This document shows positions 37,365 to 46,402 of a DNA stretch of 64,000 bases, one piece after another; position 1 is the stretch's first letter; every line of letters begins with the position of its first letter. The stretch covers positions 3,649,418-3,713,417 of the forward strand of contig NZ_CP009687.1 of the NCBI RefSeq assembly GCF_001042715.1. The letters are read 5' to 3'. The DNA is from Clostridium aceticum. GTDB lineage: Bacteria; Bacillota; Clostridia; Peptostreptococcales; Natronincolaceae. The translations under genes were made by a program, and so were the position numbers. The notes beneath the pieces were generated by a model that was given only the letters and a program-made list of their open reading frames with translations, ran no database searches and was not told the DNA's origin.

Positions 37365-38450
37365 TTATTTTTTGTTTTCCGCTTCAAATTTTTTCATAAA
37401 ATCTACCAGAGTCTTTACACCCTCCACAGGCATTGCATTATATATGCTGGCCCTCATACCGCCGACGGTTCTATGTCCCTTTAAATTCTCGAAGCCTAAG
37501 GCTTTTGCTTCTTTCAGAAACTTAACATTCAATTCCTCTGAATCCGTTATAAAGGGGACATTCATCAAAGAACGATCTTTCTTTGCAGCGGTTCCTTTAA
37601 ACATGCTGCTAGAATCAAGATAATCATACAATATAGAAGCCTTTTCTTGGTTAATTTTTTTCATGGCTTCTAGACCTCCTAAACTTTGAATCCATTTAAA
37701 TACTTTGCCACATATATATATCCCATAAGCTGGCGGGGTGTTGTATAGAGAATCATTGTCTGCATGAATCTTATATCTTAACATTGTTGGTGTACCTGGT
37801 AACACATCTTCTGTAATTAAATCTTCTCGAATAATCACAACAACTACCCCTGCAGGTCCTATGTTTTTTTGAACACCAGCAAAAATTAATCCGTACTTAG
37901 ATACATCTATTGGTTCAGATAACATATCTGATGACATATCCGCTACCAAGAGCTTATCCCCTGTTTCTGGTATATCATTATATTTTGTTCCATAGATTGT
38001 ATTGTTGTGGCATATGTAAATATAATCTGCATCATCAGAAATTTTTAAGTCCTTTACTTCTGGGATATAGGAGAAGGTTTTGTCTTCTGAAGAAGCTATA
38101 ACATTCACTTTACCATACATCTTTGCTTCCGCTATTGCCCTTTTTGTCCATTGACCTGTATGAATATAGTCTGCCACTTTATTTTTCATTAAGTTCATGG
38201 GAATCATTGCAAATTGTTGAGATGCACCCCCTTGAAGGAATAACACCCTATAGTTATCTGGAATAGCCACTAGCTCTCTTAGGCTTTTTTCAGCATTTCC
38301 AATAATTTCTTCGAAAGCCTTAGAACGGTGGCTCATCTCCATTACTGACATCCCTGTGCCTTTGTAGTCTAACATTTCTTCCGCTGCTTCTCTTAGAACT
38401 GCTTCCGGCAATACTGCTGGTCCTGCTGAAAAGTTATATGCTCTTGCCAT
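37365..38450 (-). CDS. serC: Phosphoserine aminotransferase
   Basis: The 361-residue PLP enzyme makes 3-phosphoserine from 3-phosphohydroxypyruvate and glutamate. It has the family opening YNFSAGPAVLP, MSHRSKAFEEI (H41-R42), the phosphate-binding GGASQQFAMIP, D171 and the PLP lysine K195 in FAGVQKNIGPAGV. Full length, with a strong GGAGG site. It follows an aspartate-type aminotransferase gene by 38 bp and is closed by a terminator. No serA or serB is adjacent. Confidence 0.95.
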   Translation of the reverse strand: MARAYNFSAGPAVLPEAVLREAAEEMLDYKGTGMSVMEMSHRSKAFEEIIGNAEKSLRELVAIPDNYRVLFLQGGASQQFAMIPMNLMKNKVADYIHTGQWTKRAIAEAKMYGKVNVIASSEDKTFSYIPEVKDLKISDDADYIYICHNNTIYGTKYNDIPETGDKLLVADMSSDMLSEPIDVSKYGLIFAGVQKNIGPAGVVVVIIREDLITEDVLPGTPTMLRYKIHADNDSLYNTPPAYGIYICGKVFKWIQSLGGLEAMKKINQEKASILYDYLDSSSMFKGTAAKKDRSLMNVPFITDSEELNVKFLKEAKALGFENLKGHRTVGGMRASIYNAMPVEGVKTLVDFMKKFEAENKK

Positions 38451-38488
38451 TTAAAATGTTCCTCCTCTTAGTTTATCTAATACACTTT

Positions 38489-39670
38489 TCACTTAAATTC
38501 GGCTGCTAATTTAGTAAAGGCACCAATAGAATTCTCAATCATATCAAATTTTACACAGTAAGAAATTCTAAAGTATCCAGGACATCCGAATCCAGTTCCA
38601 GGCACCAACAATAAATTGTATTTTAGTGCTCTCTTAACGAACTCTATATCATCTTCGATAAGTGCTTTGGGGAAAAGATAGAAGGCTCCTTGCGGTTTAA
38701 CACATTCGAACCCAAGTTCTGTTAAATGATTGTATAGAAAATCTCTTCTCTTTTTGTATGCCTCAACATCTACCTTTGCTTCTAAGGCATCTCCTACGAC
38801 TTTTTGAAATAATCCTGGTGCATTTACAAAACCAAGGGTACGATTACAGAAAGTTAGTGCATCAATTAGTAGTCCTACCTTCTCTATTTTGCTGCTTACA
38901 GCGATATATCCAATTCTTTCCCCTGCCAGTCCAAGAGACTTACTGAAGGAATTAATGATAATGCCATTTTTAAAGATGGCAAGTATGCTTGGTACATTAA
39001 AGTCATCGTAAACAATTTCGCCATAAGGTTCGTCAGAGATTACAAAGATCGTGGTATTGTATTCCTTTTCTTTTCTTTCTATAATTTGTGCAATATCCTT
39101 TAATTTTTCTTCTCGATAAATCACACCCGTAGGGTTATTAGGATTATTTATAATAACAGCCTTTGTTTTTGGAGTAATAGCAGCTTCAAAGGCCTTTATA
39201 TCTGGTTCGAAGGTAGTTACATCCGGTGGAACAACCACAGTTTTGCCCCCATGATTATCTGCATAAAAACTGTACTCTACAAAATATGGGGCGAAGGCGA
39301 TTACTTCTTCCTCTGGATTAAGGATAGCTTTTAAAACAACATTTAATCCTCCTGCGGCTCCAACTGTCATTACCACATTCTGTTGTGTCAATTCAACACC
39401 ACTTCGCTTCTGCAAAGACTTGGCTATCTTTTCTCTTACCTCTGGAAATCCTGCATTGTTCATGTATCTATGTAGTCCTTTTTCTTCAGTCAATACATAC
39501 TTTTTCAAAGATTCAGTTACTTCTTCAGGTGGTTCTGCGTAAGGATTTCCTAAACTAAAATCATATACCTTATCGGCACCATATTTTTCAGCAAGTTTTG
39601 CCCCTTCTTCAAACATTGCTCTAATCCAAGATGATCTACTTAGGTTACTTATTATTTTTTCTGATATCAT
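38489..39670 (-). CDS. Class I/II PLP-dependent aminotransferase (aspartate-type)
   Basis: The 393-residue fold-type I aminotransferase has NNPNNPTG (175-182), SDEPYGEIVYDD and the PLP lysine K244 in NSFSKSLGLAGERIGY, plus the C-terminal arginine region YFRISYCV. Such enzymes move amino groups between 2-oxoglutarate or pyruvate and aspartate, alanine or aromatic amino acids. The exact donor is not readable. It leads a two-gene unit with serC, suggesting a role in serine-linked amino-group flow. AGGAGG precedes the ATG. Confidence 0.92.
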   Translation of the reverse strand: MISEKIISNLSRSSWIRAMFEEGAKLAEKYGADKVYDFSLGNPYAEPPEEVTESLKKYVLTEEKGLHRYMNNAGFPEVREKIAKSLQKRSGVELTQQNVVMTVGAAGGLNVVLKAILNPEEEVIAFAPYFVEYSFYADNHGGKTVVVPPDVTTFEPDIKAFEAAITPKTKAVIINNPNNPTGVIYREEKLKDIAQIIERKEKEYNTTIFVISDEPYGEIVYDDFNVPSILAIFKNGIIINSFSKSLGLAGERIGYIAVSSKIEKVGLLIDALTFCNRTLGFVNAPGLFQKVVGDALEAKVDVEAYKKRRDFLYNHLTELGFECVKPQGAFYLFPKALIEDDIEFVKRALKYNLLLVPGTGFGCPGYFRISYCVKFDMIENSIGAFTKLAAEFK

Positions 39671-39792
39671 ATACTCTTACCTCCTGGTTCTTATACTATT
39701 TTATCTATTATTGTAATATAAATATTCTTTTAATGCTATAGACATATAATCTAAATTTTAATATACTGAGTATTACATTTGCAACCCACTAT

Positions 39793-39825
39793 AAAGACAC
39801 CTCTCTAAAATCGAGAGATGCCTTT
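39793..39825. terminator. Hairpin terminator between aminotransferase and glycosyltransferase genes
   Basis: AAAGACACCTCTC and GAGAGATGCCTTT pair with two wobbles around TAAAATC. A T-run follows on the plus strand and a shorter one on the minus strand. It lies 25 bp after the glycosyltransferase stop. Confidence 0.65.
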
Positions 39826-39850
39826 TTAACTTTGCTAGTATACATCTTTA

Positions 39851-40921
39851 CTATTGCAATGATTCAAAGTAATTTCTATTATACACTACAGCAGAGTCCT
39901 CTGGCTTATATTCTGCTGCTTTATTATTATACTTGATTGCTTCTTGCTGATTTCCAAGTTTATCATAACAGACACAAAGCTGTAGATTTGGTACAAAGTC
40001 CCAGAAATCATGTAGCACAAATCCCCAATGATCCGTAGGTTTTTTTAGTTGTGTAGCTAATGTGTACCATAAAATAGCTCTTTCATAATCATCTATTTCC
40101 ATATAATAATAACCAAGCTGACAGCATATTTCTGCTCTTGGATTATCATATTTAAAACTCTTCAGCAATGATTCTAACCTATTAGCACGTTCATTTTTAT
40201 ATTGGTAACATAGCGATAGATGATAACAGGCACATATATTATCTTCTACCCATCCCATTTCTGTATCTAAAAATTTAGTAAAGTATATGATTGCCTCATC
40301 ATATTTTTCATGATAGTATAGTTCTCTAGCGTAGTAATAAAGACCCCTAGTGCTTAAAGGAATACCTTTGGAAATTACTTTTTCGTATATAGATAAATTC
40401 CTATCAAAACTGGAAGTGCTTTCTCTCTTATGGGTTATAGCAATATCAGAATTTATAATTTTACCATTTATTTCTAAATATTCGTGTACTGGCTCATGCC
40501 AACGATAGTTTTTTATTCTTTTTGATAGACGTTCTCTAAAGTAGGATAAGGTAGGATGGCCATATACATCAAAGTCTGCATTATACTGCATCATGACAAC
40601 ATCTACATCTGGGTTTAGGTTCTGCTTTAGTTGGAGGAAATTTATCTGGTCTTCTTTCAAAATAACATCATCGGCATCCAACCATAAAATATAGTCCTTT
40701 GTAGCTTTAGAGTAAGAGTAGTTTCTAGCGGCAGCAAAATCGTCAATCCACTTAAAGTCTAGTACTTTGTCAGTATATTTTTTTACGATCGCCTTTGTCT
40801 TATCCGTCGACCCCGTATCTACAATAATAATTTCATCAACAAGATCCTTAACCGAATCAAGGCATCTAGCTATAACACTCTCCTCATTTTTTACAATCAT
40901 ACATAAGCTGATCGTAATCAT
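39851..40921 (-). CDS. Family 2 glycosyltransferase with TPR-like C-terminal half
   Basis: The 356-residue protein has a GT-A domain (1-230): SLCMIVKNEESVIARCLDSV, VDTGSTDKT and the metal-binding D82-A-D84-D85 in LWLDADDV. The rest is a TPR-like helical repeat region (about 190-345, e.g. YYYARELYYHEKYDEAIIYF). This architecture occurs in peptide and protein glycosyltransferases of Firmicutes. The collagen-like gene encoded just upstream (386 bp away, same strand) is rich in Thr-containing triplets, so it is a plausible acceptor (inference). GAGGTGA precedes the ATG. Confidence 0.88.
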   Translation of the reverse strand: MITISLCMIVKNEESVIARCLDSVKDLVDEIIIVDTGSTDKTKAIVKKYTDKVLDFKWIDDFAAARNYSYSKATKDYILWLDADDVILKEDQINFLQLKQNLNPDVDVVMMQYNADFDVYGHPTLSYFRERLSKRIKNYRWHEPVHEYLEINGKIINSDIAITHKRESTSSFDRNLSIYEKVISKGIPLSTRGLYYYARELYYHEKYDEAIIYFTKFLDTEMGWVEDNICACYHLSLCYQYKNERANRLESLLKSFKYDNPRAEICCQLGYYYMEIDDYERAILWYTLATQLKKPTDHWGFVLHDFWDFVPNLQLCVCYDKLGNQQEAIKYNNKAAEYKPEDSAVVYNRNYFESLQ

Positions 40922-41133
40922 ATAATCACCTCAACGGAATTTATTAACATCATATCATGTTAAGCGTGCTACTTTTTTTATAGATATCTTCTGGTATAAA
41001 TGTGGGGCATTATCCTTGAATTTTAATATACTAAGGGCCACATTTGCAATCCTGGTATTGGATGAAACCCTAGGCTGTGTATATTAAGATTCTTAGCCAC
41101 ACATCTATCATTCTTGTTTCTATCTATAGATTA

Positions 41134-41169
41134 ATCACAGCAGGATAACGTATGTTATTCTGCTGTGAT
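41134..41169. repeat. Strong hairpin, 16-bp arms
   Basis: ATCACAGCAGGATAAC and GTTATTCTGCTGTGAT pair with one G-U around GTAT. There is no T-tract, so its function (processing site, operator, weak terminator) is open. Confidence 0.5.
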
Positions 41170-41253
41170 GTTTCAATACAAGATCACTTATAGATTTTGA
41201 AATATATAGTTTTTTTAACTTATCCTGTAGTAAGTTACGCCATACTTTTATAT

Positions 41254-41296
41254 ATTGCTAGAACTCCTACTTCCGTGAAAGAGAAGTGCTAGCAAT
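41254..41296 (-). terminator. Hairpin just after the collagen-like gene
   Basis: ATTGCTAG and CTAGCAAT form the outer stem with a partly paired interior (ACTTC/GAAGT), 11 bp after the stop codon. Only a weak A/T tract follows on the minus strand. Confidence 0.5.
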
Positions 41297-41306
41297 TATT
41301 TGTTCA

Positions 41307-43010
41307 TTAGCTATCTATTTTTTGAATTAAGATTGAGGCATTGGTATTAACTTGTGTGCCTCCTGCAAATGTTTCAAGAATAACAGGGACTTCACTAGTA
41401 TGGTTTCGTACTGTTAGTATATCTCCAGCTGCAGCCGTAATAATAACCCAACCTGGATTAGGTGATGTGCCGGCTTCAGTACCATAGGTGGCACCTGGAA
41501 CGGGAACACCATTTAAGAATAGTGTAAACTGACTTGGCTCCAAAGCTGCCGCATAGAACCATACTGAATAGTCACCAGCACTGCCAAGAATAATTGCAGC
41601 AGTTCCTGCTACATGGGTGATATTTCCGCTTACCACACCATTATTGCTGAATACAATATCTGCTTCTACTGGTACTGTTTGAGCAGTTACATTGTAGATA
41701 TAGGCATATTCAGATAATCCTTGTGGGCCTGTTGGACCTACTGGACCTGCTGGACCTACTGGACCTGCTGGACCTACTGGGCCTGTTGGACCTACTGGGC
41801 CTGTTGGACCTACTGGACCTGCTGGACCTACTGGGCCTGTTGGACCTACTGGGCCTGCTGGACCTACTGCACCTGTTGGACCTACTGGGCCTGCTGGACC
41901 TACTGGGCCTGTTGGACCTACTGGGCCTGCTGGACCTACTGCACCTGTTGGACCTACTGGGCCTGTTGGACCTACTGGGCCTGCTGGACCTACTGCACCT
42001 GTTGGACCTACTGGGCCTGTTGGACCTACTGGGCCTGCTGGACCTACTGCACCTGTTGGACCTACTGGACCTGCTGGACCTACTGGACCTTGTGGGCCTG
42101 TTGCGCCCGTGGCTCCTACTGGACCTACTGCACCTGTTGGACCTACTGGACCTTGTGGGCCTGTTGCGCCCGTGGCTCCTACTGGACCTTGGGGACCGAT
42201 TGGACCTTGTGGACCGATTGGACCTTGTGGGCCGATTGGACCTTGGGGACCTGCTGGACCTTGGGGACCGATTGGACCTTGTGGGCCTGTTGGGCCTACT
42301 GGACCAGGTACGCCTTGGGGGCCTGTTGGACCGATGGGGCCGATAGGACCTGTGGCTCCTATTGGGCCTTGTGGACCTATTGGACCTTGTGCACCTATTG
42401 GACCTTGTGGGCCGATTGGGCCTTGTGGACCTGCTGAACCCTGTGGACCGATTGGACCTTGTGGACCAGTTGGGCCTACTGGACCGGGTACACCTTGAGG
42501 GCCTTGGGGACCTGTTGCTCCGGGTACACCCTGAGGACCTTGGGGACCTGTTGCTCCGGGTACACCCTGAGGACCTTGGGGACCTGTTGCTCCGGGTACG
42601 CCTTGAGGGCCTTGGGGACCTGTTGCTCCGGGTACGCCTTGAGGGCCTTGGGGACCTGTTGCTCCGGGTACACCTTGAGGGCCTTGGGGACCTGTTGCTC
42701 CTACTGGACCAGGTACGCCTTGTGGACCTTGGGGACCTGTTGCTCCTACTGGACCAGGTACGCCTTGTGGGCCTTGGGGACCTGTTGCTCCTACTGGACC
42801 AGGTACGCCTTGTGGGCCTTGGGGGCCTTGGGGACCTGTTGGTCCTGTTGGTCCTGGAGGTCCAGGCGGACATGGCGGACATGGTGGGCATGGTTTACAT
42901 GGTGGATGCGGTGGGCATGGATGCGGTTTAACATAAGTTTGACTTTCTGCACCAGAACATGTCATAACACCTAATTTATGGGAGTAATAGTGTTGTGTAT
43001 GATCACTCAT
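41307..43010 (-). CDS. Collagen-like surface protein with BclA-type C-terminal domain
   Basis: The 567-residue protein has three parts. Residues 1-49 form a head ending in a Pro/Cys-rich stretch ([20 protein letters not shown]). Residues 50-431 are about 127 uninterrupted Gly-X-Y triplets. A 136-residue beta-rich tail ([20 protein letters not shown] ... SILIQKIDS) resembles the trimerising C-terminal domain of exosporium protein BclA. There is no signal peptide, as usual for proteins placed on spores from the mother cell. The many GPT triplets are potential glycosylation sites. GGAGG lies 11 bases before the ATG. Spore-surface location is inference. Confidence 0.88.
   Translation of the reverse strand: MSDHTQHYYSHKLGVMTCSGAESQTYVKPHPCPPHPPCKPCPPCPPCPPGPPGPTGPTGPQGPQGPQGVPGPVGATGPQGPQGVPGPVGATGPQGPQGVPGPVGATGPQGPQGVPGATGPQGPQGVPGATGPQGPQGVPGATGPQGPQGVPGATGPQGPQGVPGATGPQGPQGVPGPVGPTGPQGPIGPQGSAGPQGPIGPQGPIGAQGPIGPQGPIGATGPIGPIGPTGPQGVPGPVGPTGPQGPIGPQGPAGPQGPIGPQGPIGPQGPIGPQGPVGATGATGPQGPVGPTGAVGPVGATGATGPQGPVGPAGPVGPTGAVGPAGPVGPTGPVGPTGAVGPAGPVGPTGPVGPTGAVGPAGPVGPTGPVGPAGPVGPTGAVGPAGPVGPTGPVGPAGPVGPTGPVGPTGPVGPAGPVGPAGPVGPTGPQGLSEYAYIYNVTAQTVPVEADIVFSNNGVVSGNITHVAGTAAIILGSAGDYSVWFYAAALEPSQFTLFLNGVPVPGATYGTEAGTSPNPGWVIITAAAGDILTVRNHTSEVPVILETFAGGTQVNTNASILIQKIDS
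41720..42110. repeat. 54-bp-period tandem repeats in the collagen-like gene
   Basis: The DNA encodes a repeating 18-residue unit, [18 protein letters not shown] with variants. Several near-identical copies follow one another, so copy number probably varies by slippage or recombination. Confidence 0.8.
42485..42840. repeat. 36- and 45-bp tandem repeats in the collagen-like gene
   Basis: Five 36-bp units encode [12 protein letters not shown] and three 45-bp units encode [15 protein letters not shown]. They are almost identical at DNA level, indicating recent expansion. Confidence 0.85.
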
Positions 43011-43450
43011 AATTTGATTCTACCTCCTTGATGAATACTGTTATTTAATAACAACAATTTTAAAGTGCATTAATTATACAAATAATACCTTTGATCTTTT
43101 GATTTAATACTGCTCTCGCTTTATATAAATAAAGCCGCTGATTTTTCAAGGGATCCTTGCTAGACTTTCATAATTTGTATTTTCCTCAGTTCCCAATAGT
43201 AGACTATGCAAATGCTATATAAATGGTTCCTAACTTTAGCGTTGATAACTAAAGTTTCGAGAGTTTTAATAAAACCTAAAGTAAATTTTTGTAAGTATGG
43301 AATCTAAAGGACTTTCAGGGAAAGATAAAAAAACTGTAGAAGATAAGATAAGAAAACATTTATAGAATAACTCTACTGAGGAACGAAGTCTTAGAAGAAA
43401 CCCGTAGGAAAGCGTATGAACTATTTAAAGAGATCAAAGATGAGTAAGGA

Positions 43451-43642
43451 GGAAATGGCAAAACAACGCTATTAAGACTCTTAAATAAACTACTAAGTTA
43501 CGATAGCAAAAAAAAATTTTATGAAAATCAATCTTTAAATGCTGTAAATTCCATGAATTTAAGAAGAAGTGTCGTTATGTTACCACAATCTCCTGCTATT
43601 TTTAAGGGCAGTATTAAAAATAGTGATAGGCCCGTTAATTAA
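43451..43642 (+). pseudogene. Fragment of an ABC transporter ATP-binding protein
   Basis: The plus-strand frame reads GNGKTTLLRLLNKLLSYDSK, then NSMNLRRSVVMLPQSPAIFK and GSIKN. This is the Walker A half and Q-loop region of an ABC ATPase of the PhoT/YbbL-like kind. It lacks the first Gly residues of Walker A, a start codon, and everything from the signature motif onward. It ends inside the neighbouring terminator hairpin. It is therefore a relic, not a functional gene. Confidence 0.8.
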
Positions 43643-43654
43643 CACGGACCTATC
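43625..43654 (-). terminator. Terminator of the GGDEF-EAL gene
   Basis: GATAGGcCCGT and ACGGaCCTATC-type arms pair around TTAATTAA. The minus strand then reads CACTATTTTTAATAC. It begins about 10 bp after the stop codon. Confidence 0.7.
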
Positions 43655-43664
43655 GTAATTATTT

Positions 43665-45683
43665 TCAAAATAGTCTATCAAGTAAATCACTAGTCTCTTC
43701 ATGAGATAAAGGTTTGCTTAATAAGTATCCCTGTCCACTTTTGCAGTAATACTTTTTTAAGTACTCCAGTTGTTCCTTTGTTTCTATTCCTTCAGCAACT
43801 ACTTCATATTTTAAGTCATGTGCCAAAGATAAAATATGCTTAATTATCAATGTATCTATGTTGTTTTGAGGTATTAAGTTGATAAAGCTTTTATCTAGTT
43901 TAATAATATCAATAGGAAGTTTTTTTAAATAAGTGAGGGAGGAGTAGCCTGTCCCAAAATCATCTAAGGCGATTTTAAATCCTTTATTTTTCAATCTATT
44001 TAACCTTTCAATTACCAATTCAATATTAGATATAATTGCTGTTTCAGTTATTTCAATTATTATCTTTGAGTAATCTACATCGAAAGTTGTTACTAGCATT
44101 TCTAACTGGTGGAAATCAACATCACTCGCTACTGTTTTGCCGGATAAATTAATAGATAGTTCAATATGACCAAACCCTGTTTTCTCCCACTGCTGCTTTT
44201 GCTGCAAAGCCTTTTTTACGATCCACCGCTCTAAACTGTAAATTTGTCCTGTTTCTTCTGCCAATGGAATAAAGTCTATTGGTGCAATAAAGCCTTCTAT
44301 AGGGTGAATCCATCTAACTAATGCTTCCATACCTATTATTTCACCGGTATTAAGCCTAAATTGAGGTTGATAAAAAAGCGTAAATTCTTCATTTTCTATG
44401 CCAAACTGTAGTTTGTTGGCCATTTGTACATGTTCTAAATTATTTTTTTCCATATCTTCCTTATAAAATACTACTCTATCTTTCCCTCCTTGTTTTGCAG
44501 CATACATAGCTATATCAGCACTTTTCAGAAGTTCGATAGTATTATTTCCATGATCAGGAAACATAACAACCCCTATACTCATAGAAACAAAAAACTGATG
44601 ATTATTACTAGACCATGTTCTACCTATACCTTTCTTTATTTTTTCTATTTTTTCTATCAATATTTGATCTGATTCTATATCCATAAATACAATGGCAAAT
44701 TCATCTCCTCCCAATCGTGCTACTAAATTAGGAGCTTTAATTTCAACATTTAAATGCATTCCTACATGCTTTAAAAATTCATCTCCTACTCGGTGACCCA
44801 ATGTATCATTTATATATTTGAAGTTATCAATATCTATATATGTAACAGCAAACTTATTTTTTTCCGACTTGGAACTAATTAATTTACTTATTTCATTTTC
44901 GAACATAATTCTATTGATTAATCCCGTGAGTGAATCATAAAAAGCAATATATCTAAAACTTTCTTCATACTTTTTTCTTTCTGTGATATCTATACCCACC
45001 GAAATAACTTTATTACTACCATCATCATAATTTAACATGGTGCTATTCCATAATATGTCTATAGACCTTCCATCTTTTGATATAAATTGACTTTCATAGT
45101 TTTTAAACTCTCTACCTTGACTGATTTTTTCAAATGCATTATGCATTTTTAATTTATTTTCCTGTGAAAGCAGTAAATTAAACCACTTTTTATTTGTCAA
45201 CTCGGCTTCTTTGTATCCAAATGTTGTTTGCCCAAAAGGATTCAGATTCTCTATTTTTCCATCCTTATCCCAAATTCCTATAATAACAGGAGCATCGTCA
45301 ATGATTTTTTGAGTAAATCTTCTTTGATATTCCAATTCTTTTTTCATGCTTATTAGTTCTTGGTGGGTTTCTCTTAACTGAATATACGCTTCTATAGTCT
45401 CATTAGTAGCACTTTCCATAAGTTTTACTCTTTTTTTGATTAATGTATAGAGTAAGATCATTGTTATAAGAACGTATAGCCAGCCTTTATAGGTCTGCAA
45501 CTGTCTATAAATTACAGGATCATTAGTTATAACTTTTAAAAGTTTGTCTGATAACAGTATCCACAATATTCCTATTACTCCATATACCATTGTAATCATC
45601 ATAGGAATACTATGATGGTTTTCTTGTTTTAGCCTTTCTGTATAGTAAAGTATTTTTCTTTTACCACAGTTCATTATCATCAT
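43665..45683 (-). CDS. Membrane PAS-GGDEF-EAL protein (cyclic di-GMP turnover)
   Basis: The 672-residue protein has two membrane segments (about 28-46 and 66-83), a PAS domain (about 122-238), GGDEF (245-405, motif GGDEF at 325-329) and EAL (425-672, motif EAL at 453-455 and DDFGTGYSSL). Both catalytic signatures are intact, so it may make or break cyclic di-GMP depending on the PAS signal. The product-inhibition RxxD site before GGDEF is replaced by KAPN. It stands alone on the minus strand. AGGA precedes the ATG. Confidence 0.92.
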   Translation of the reverse strand: MMIMNCGKRKILYYTERLKQENHHSIPMMITMVYGVIGILWILLSDKLLKVITNDPVIYRQLQTYKGWLYVLITMILLYTLIKKRVKLMESATNETIEAYIQLRETHQELISMKKELEYQRRFTQKIIDDAPVIIGIWDKDGKIENLNPFGQTTFGYKEAELTNKKWFNLLLSQENKLKMHNAFEKISQGREFKNYESQFISKDGRSIDILWNSTMLNYDDGSNKVISVGIDITERKKYEESFRYIAFYDSLTGLINRIMFENEISKLISSKSEKNKFAVTYIDIDNFKYINDTLGHRVGDEFLKHVGMHLNVEIKAPNLVARLGGDEFAIVFMDIESDQILIEKIEKIKKGIGRTWSSNNHQFFVSMSIGVVMFPDHGNNTIELLKSADIAMYAAKQGGKDRVVFYKEDMEKNNLEHVQMANKLQFGIENEEFTLFYQPQFRLNTGEIIGMEALVRWIHPIEGFIAPIDFIPLAEETGQIYSLERWIVKKALQQKQQWEKTGFGHIELSINLSGKTVASDVDFHQLEMLVTTFDVDYSKIIIEITETAIISNIELVIERLNRLKNKGFKIALDDFGTGYSSLTYLKKLPIDIIKLDKSFINLIPQNNIDTLIIKHILSLAHDLKYEVVAEGIETKEQLEYLKKYYCKSGQGYLLSKPLSHEETSDLLDRLF

Positions 45684-46402
45684 CTACCATCCTATATATG
45701 TTATTTCTTTTTTATAGAATCAACAGTATGCATTTATATTACTGCTAATCTTTAAGATTTCTTTTAAAAAATCAATACTATTTGTTATTCCTCTGAAAAA
45801 ATTATTTAGATCTTTTATTTTTCATTAAAATATCTTATAATAACATAGAATGTAACAATATAGTTAACACTTTAACTATATTGTTACATTAATGAACACA
45901 AAAAACTACTCCTTTTATTAACAAAGCTTCTTTAAAGACTTTTCATTTCAATATTAGTATTATCTATAGTTAATATTCTATTTACCCAAATCTGCTAAAT
46001 ATTATTGGATTTTTATGTTGTTATTTTTAATTTGCCTTCGATTTTTTCATATGCTGATTATTATTCAATAATTACGCATCTATAAACTATATTAAAAATA
46101 GTCCGGACACTAGCATATCTACCATAGTTCCCCTTTTTGTATACTTAGATCCTTGATCCCACTGTATTTAGTAACTGGTTAGAGTAATGGCACTTAAAAT
46201 TTGAAAAATACAAGACATATGAAATTATATGATATATACTATATAAAATAAAGTATAATGGCATACCAAAATATATGAAAAAGTGATTCCTAAGTAATAA
46301 CAGTGATACCTAAGTTAGAGACAAGTTATAAATTAATAAAAAGGCCAGTGCAAAGTAGCATAAGATAATTATTTATTTAATAGTAAAGATAGGAGTAATA
46401 GT
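45684..46402. other. 719-bp divergent intergenic region
   Basis: AT-rich region between the GGDEF-EAL gene and lytS-like gene, which are transcribed away from each other. It contains a 42-bp hairpin with perfect 19-bp arms (45848-45889). Nothing else is recognised; no reading frame with a ribosome site is present. Confidence 0.5.
45848..45889. repeat. Perfect 19-bp inverted repeat
   Basis: The arms begin AATGTAACAATATAGTTAA and its exact complement follows after a 4-nt loop (CACT). No T-tract follows. Position is 165 bp before the GGDEF-EAL start and 514 bp before the LytS-like start, so it could be an operator, a decayed terminator or a tiny repeat element. Confidence 0.5.

Larger units (their letters stand above)
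40922..41306. other. Intergenic region between collagen-like and glycosyltransferase genes
   Basis: The 385 bp contain two hairpins (41134-41169 and 41254-41296). A 34-bp stretch (41019-41052) recurs at 39754-39787 downstream of the glycosyltransferase. No gene is seen. Confidence 0.5.
43011..43664. other. Intergenic region with gene remnants
   Basis: The 654 bp hold the collagen-gene leader, an open piece ending in a plausible protein tail (LRNEVLEETRRKAYELFKE, plus frame, stop at 43445) without recognisable origin, an ABC-ATPase fragment (43451-43642) and the terminator of the GGDEF-EAL gene. It looks like decayed coding DNA. Confidence 0.5.

Noticed and set aside
42485-42840. CRISPR-like regular repeats
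   Set aside because: The 36/45-bp units are contiguous, in frame and encode collagen triplets. There are no unique spacers and no cas genes.
41710-42974. Long open frames of 129-393 codons on both strands overlapping the collagen-like gene
   Set aside because: They are low-complexity shadows (Trp/Cys/Leu/Arg-rich) caused by the repetitive Gly-X-Y DNA. They lack ribosome sites and family similarity.
43352-43447. Separate small gene ending at 43447
   Set aside because: The frame has no start codon with a ribosome site. It is recorded only as a possible gene tail within decayed DNA.
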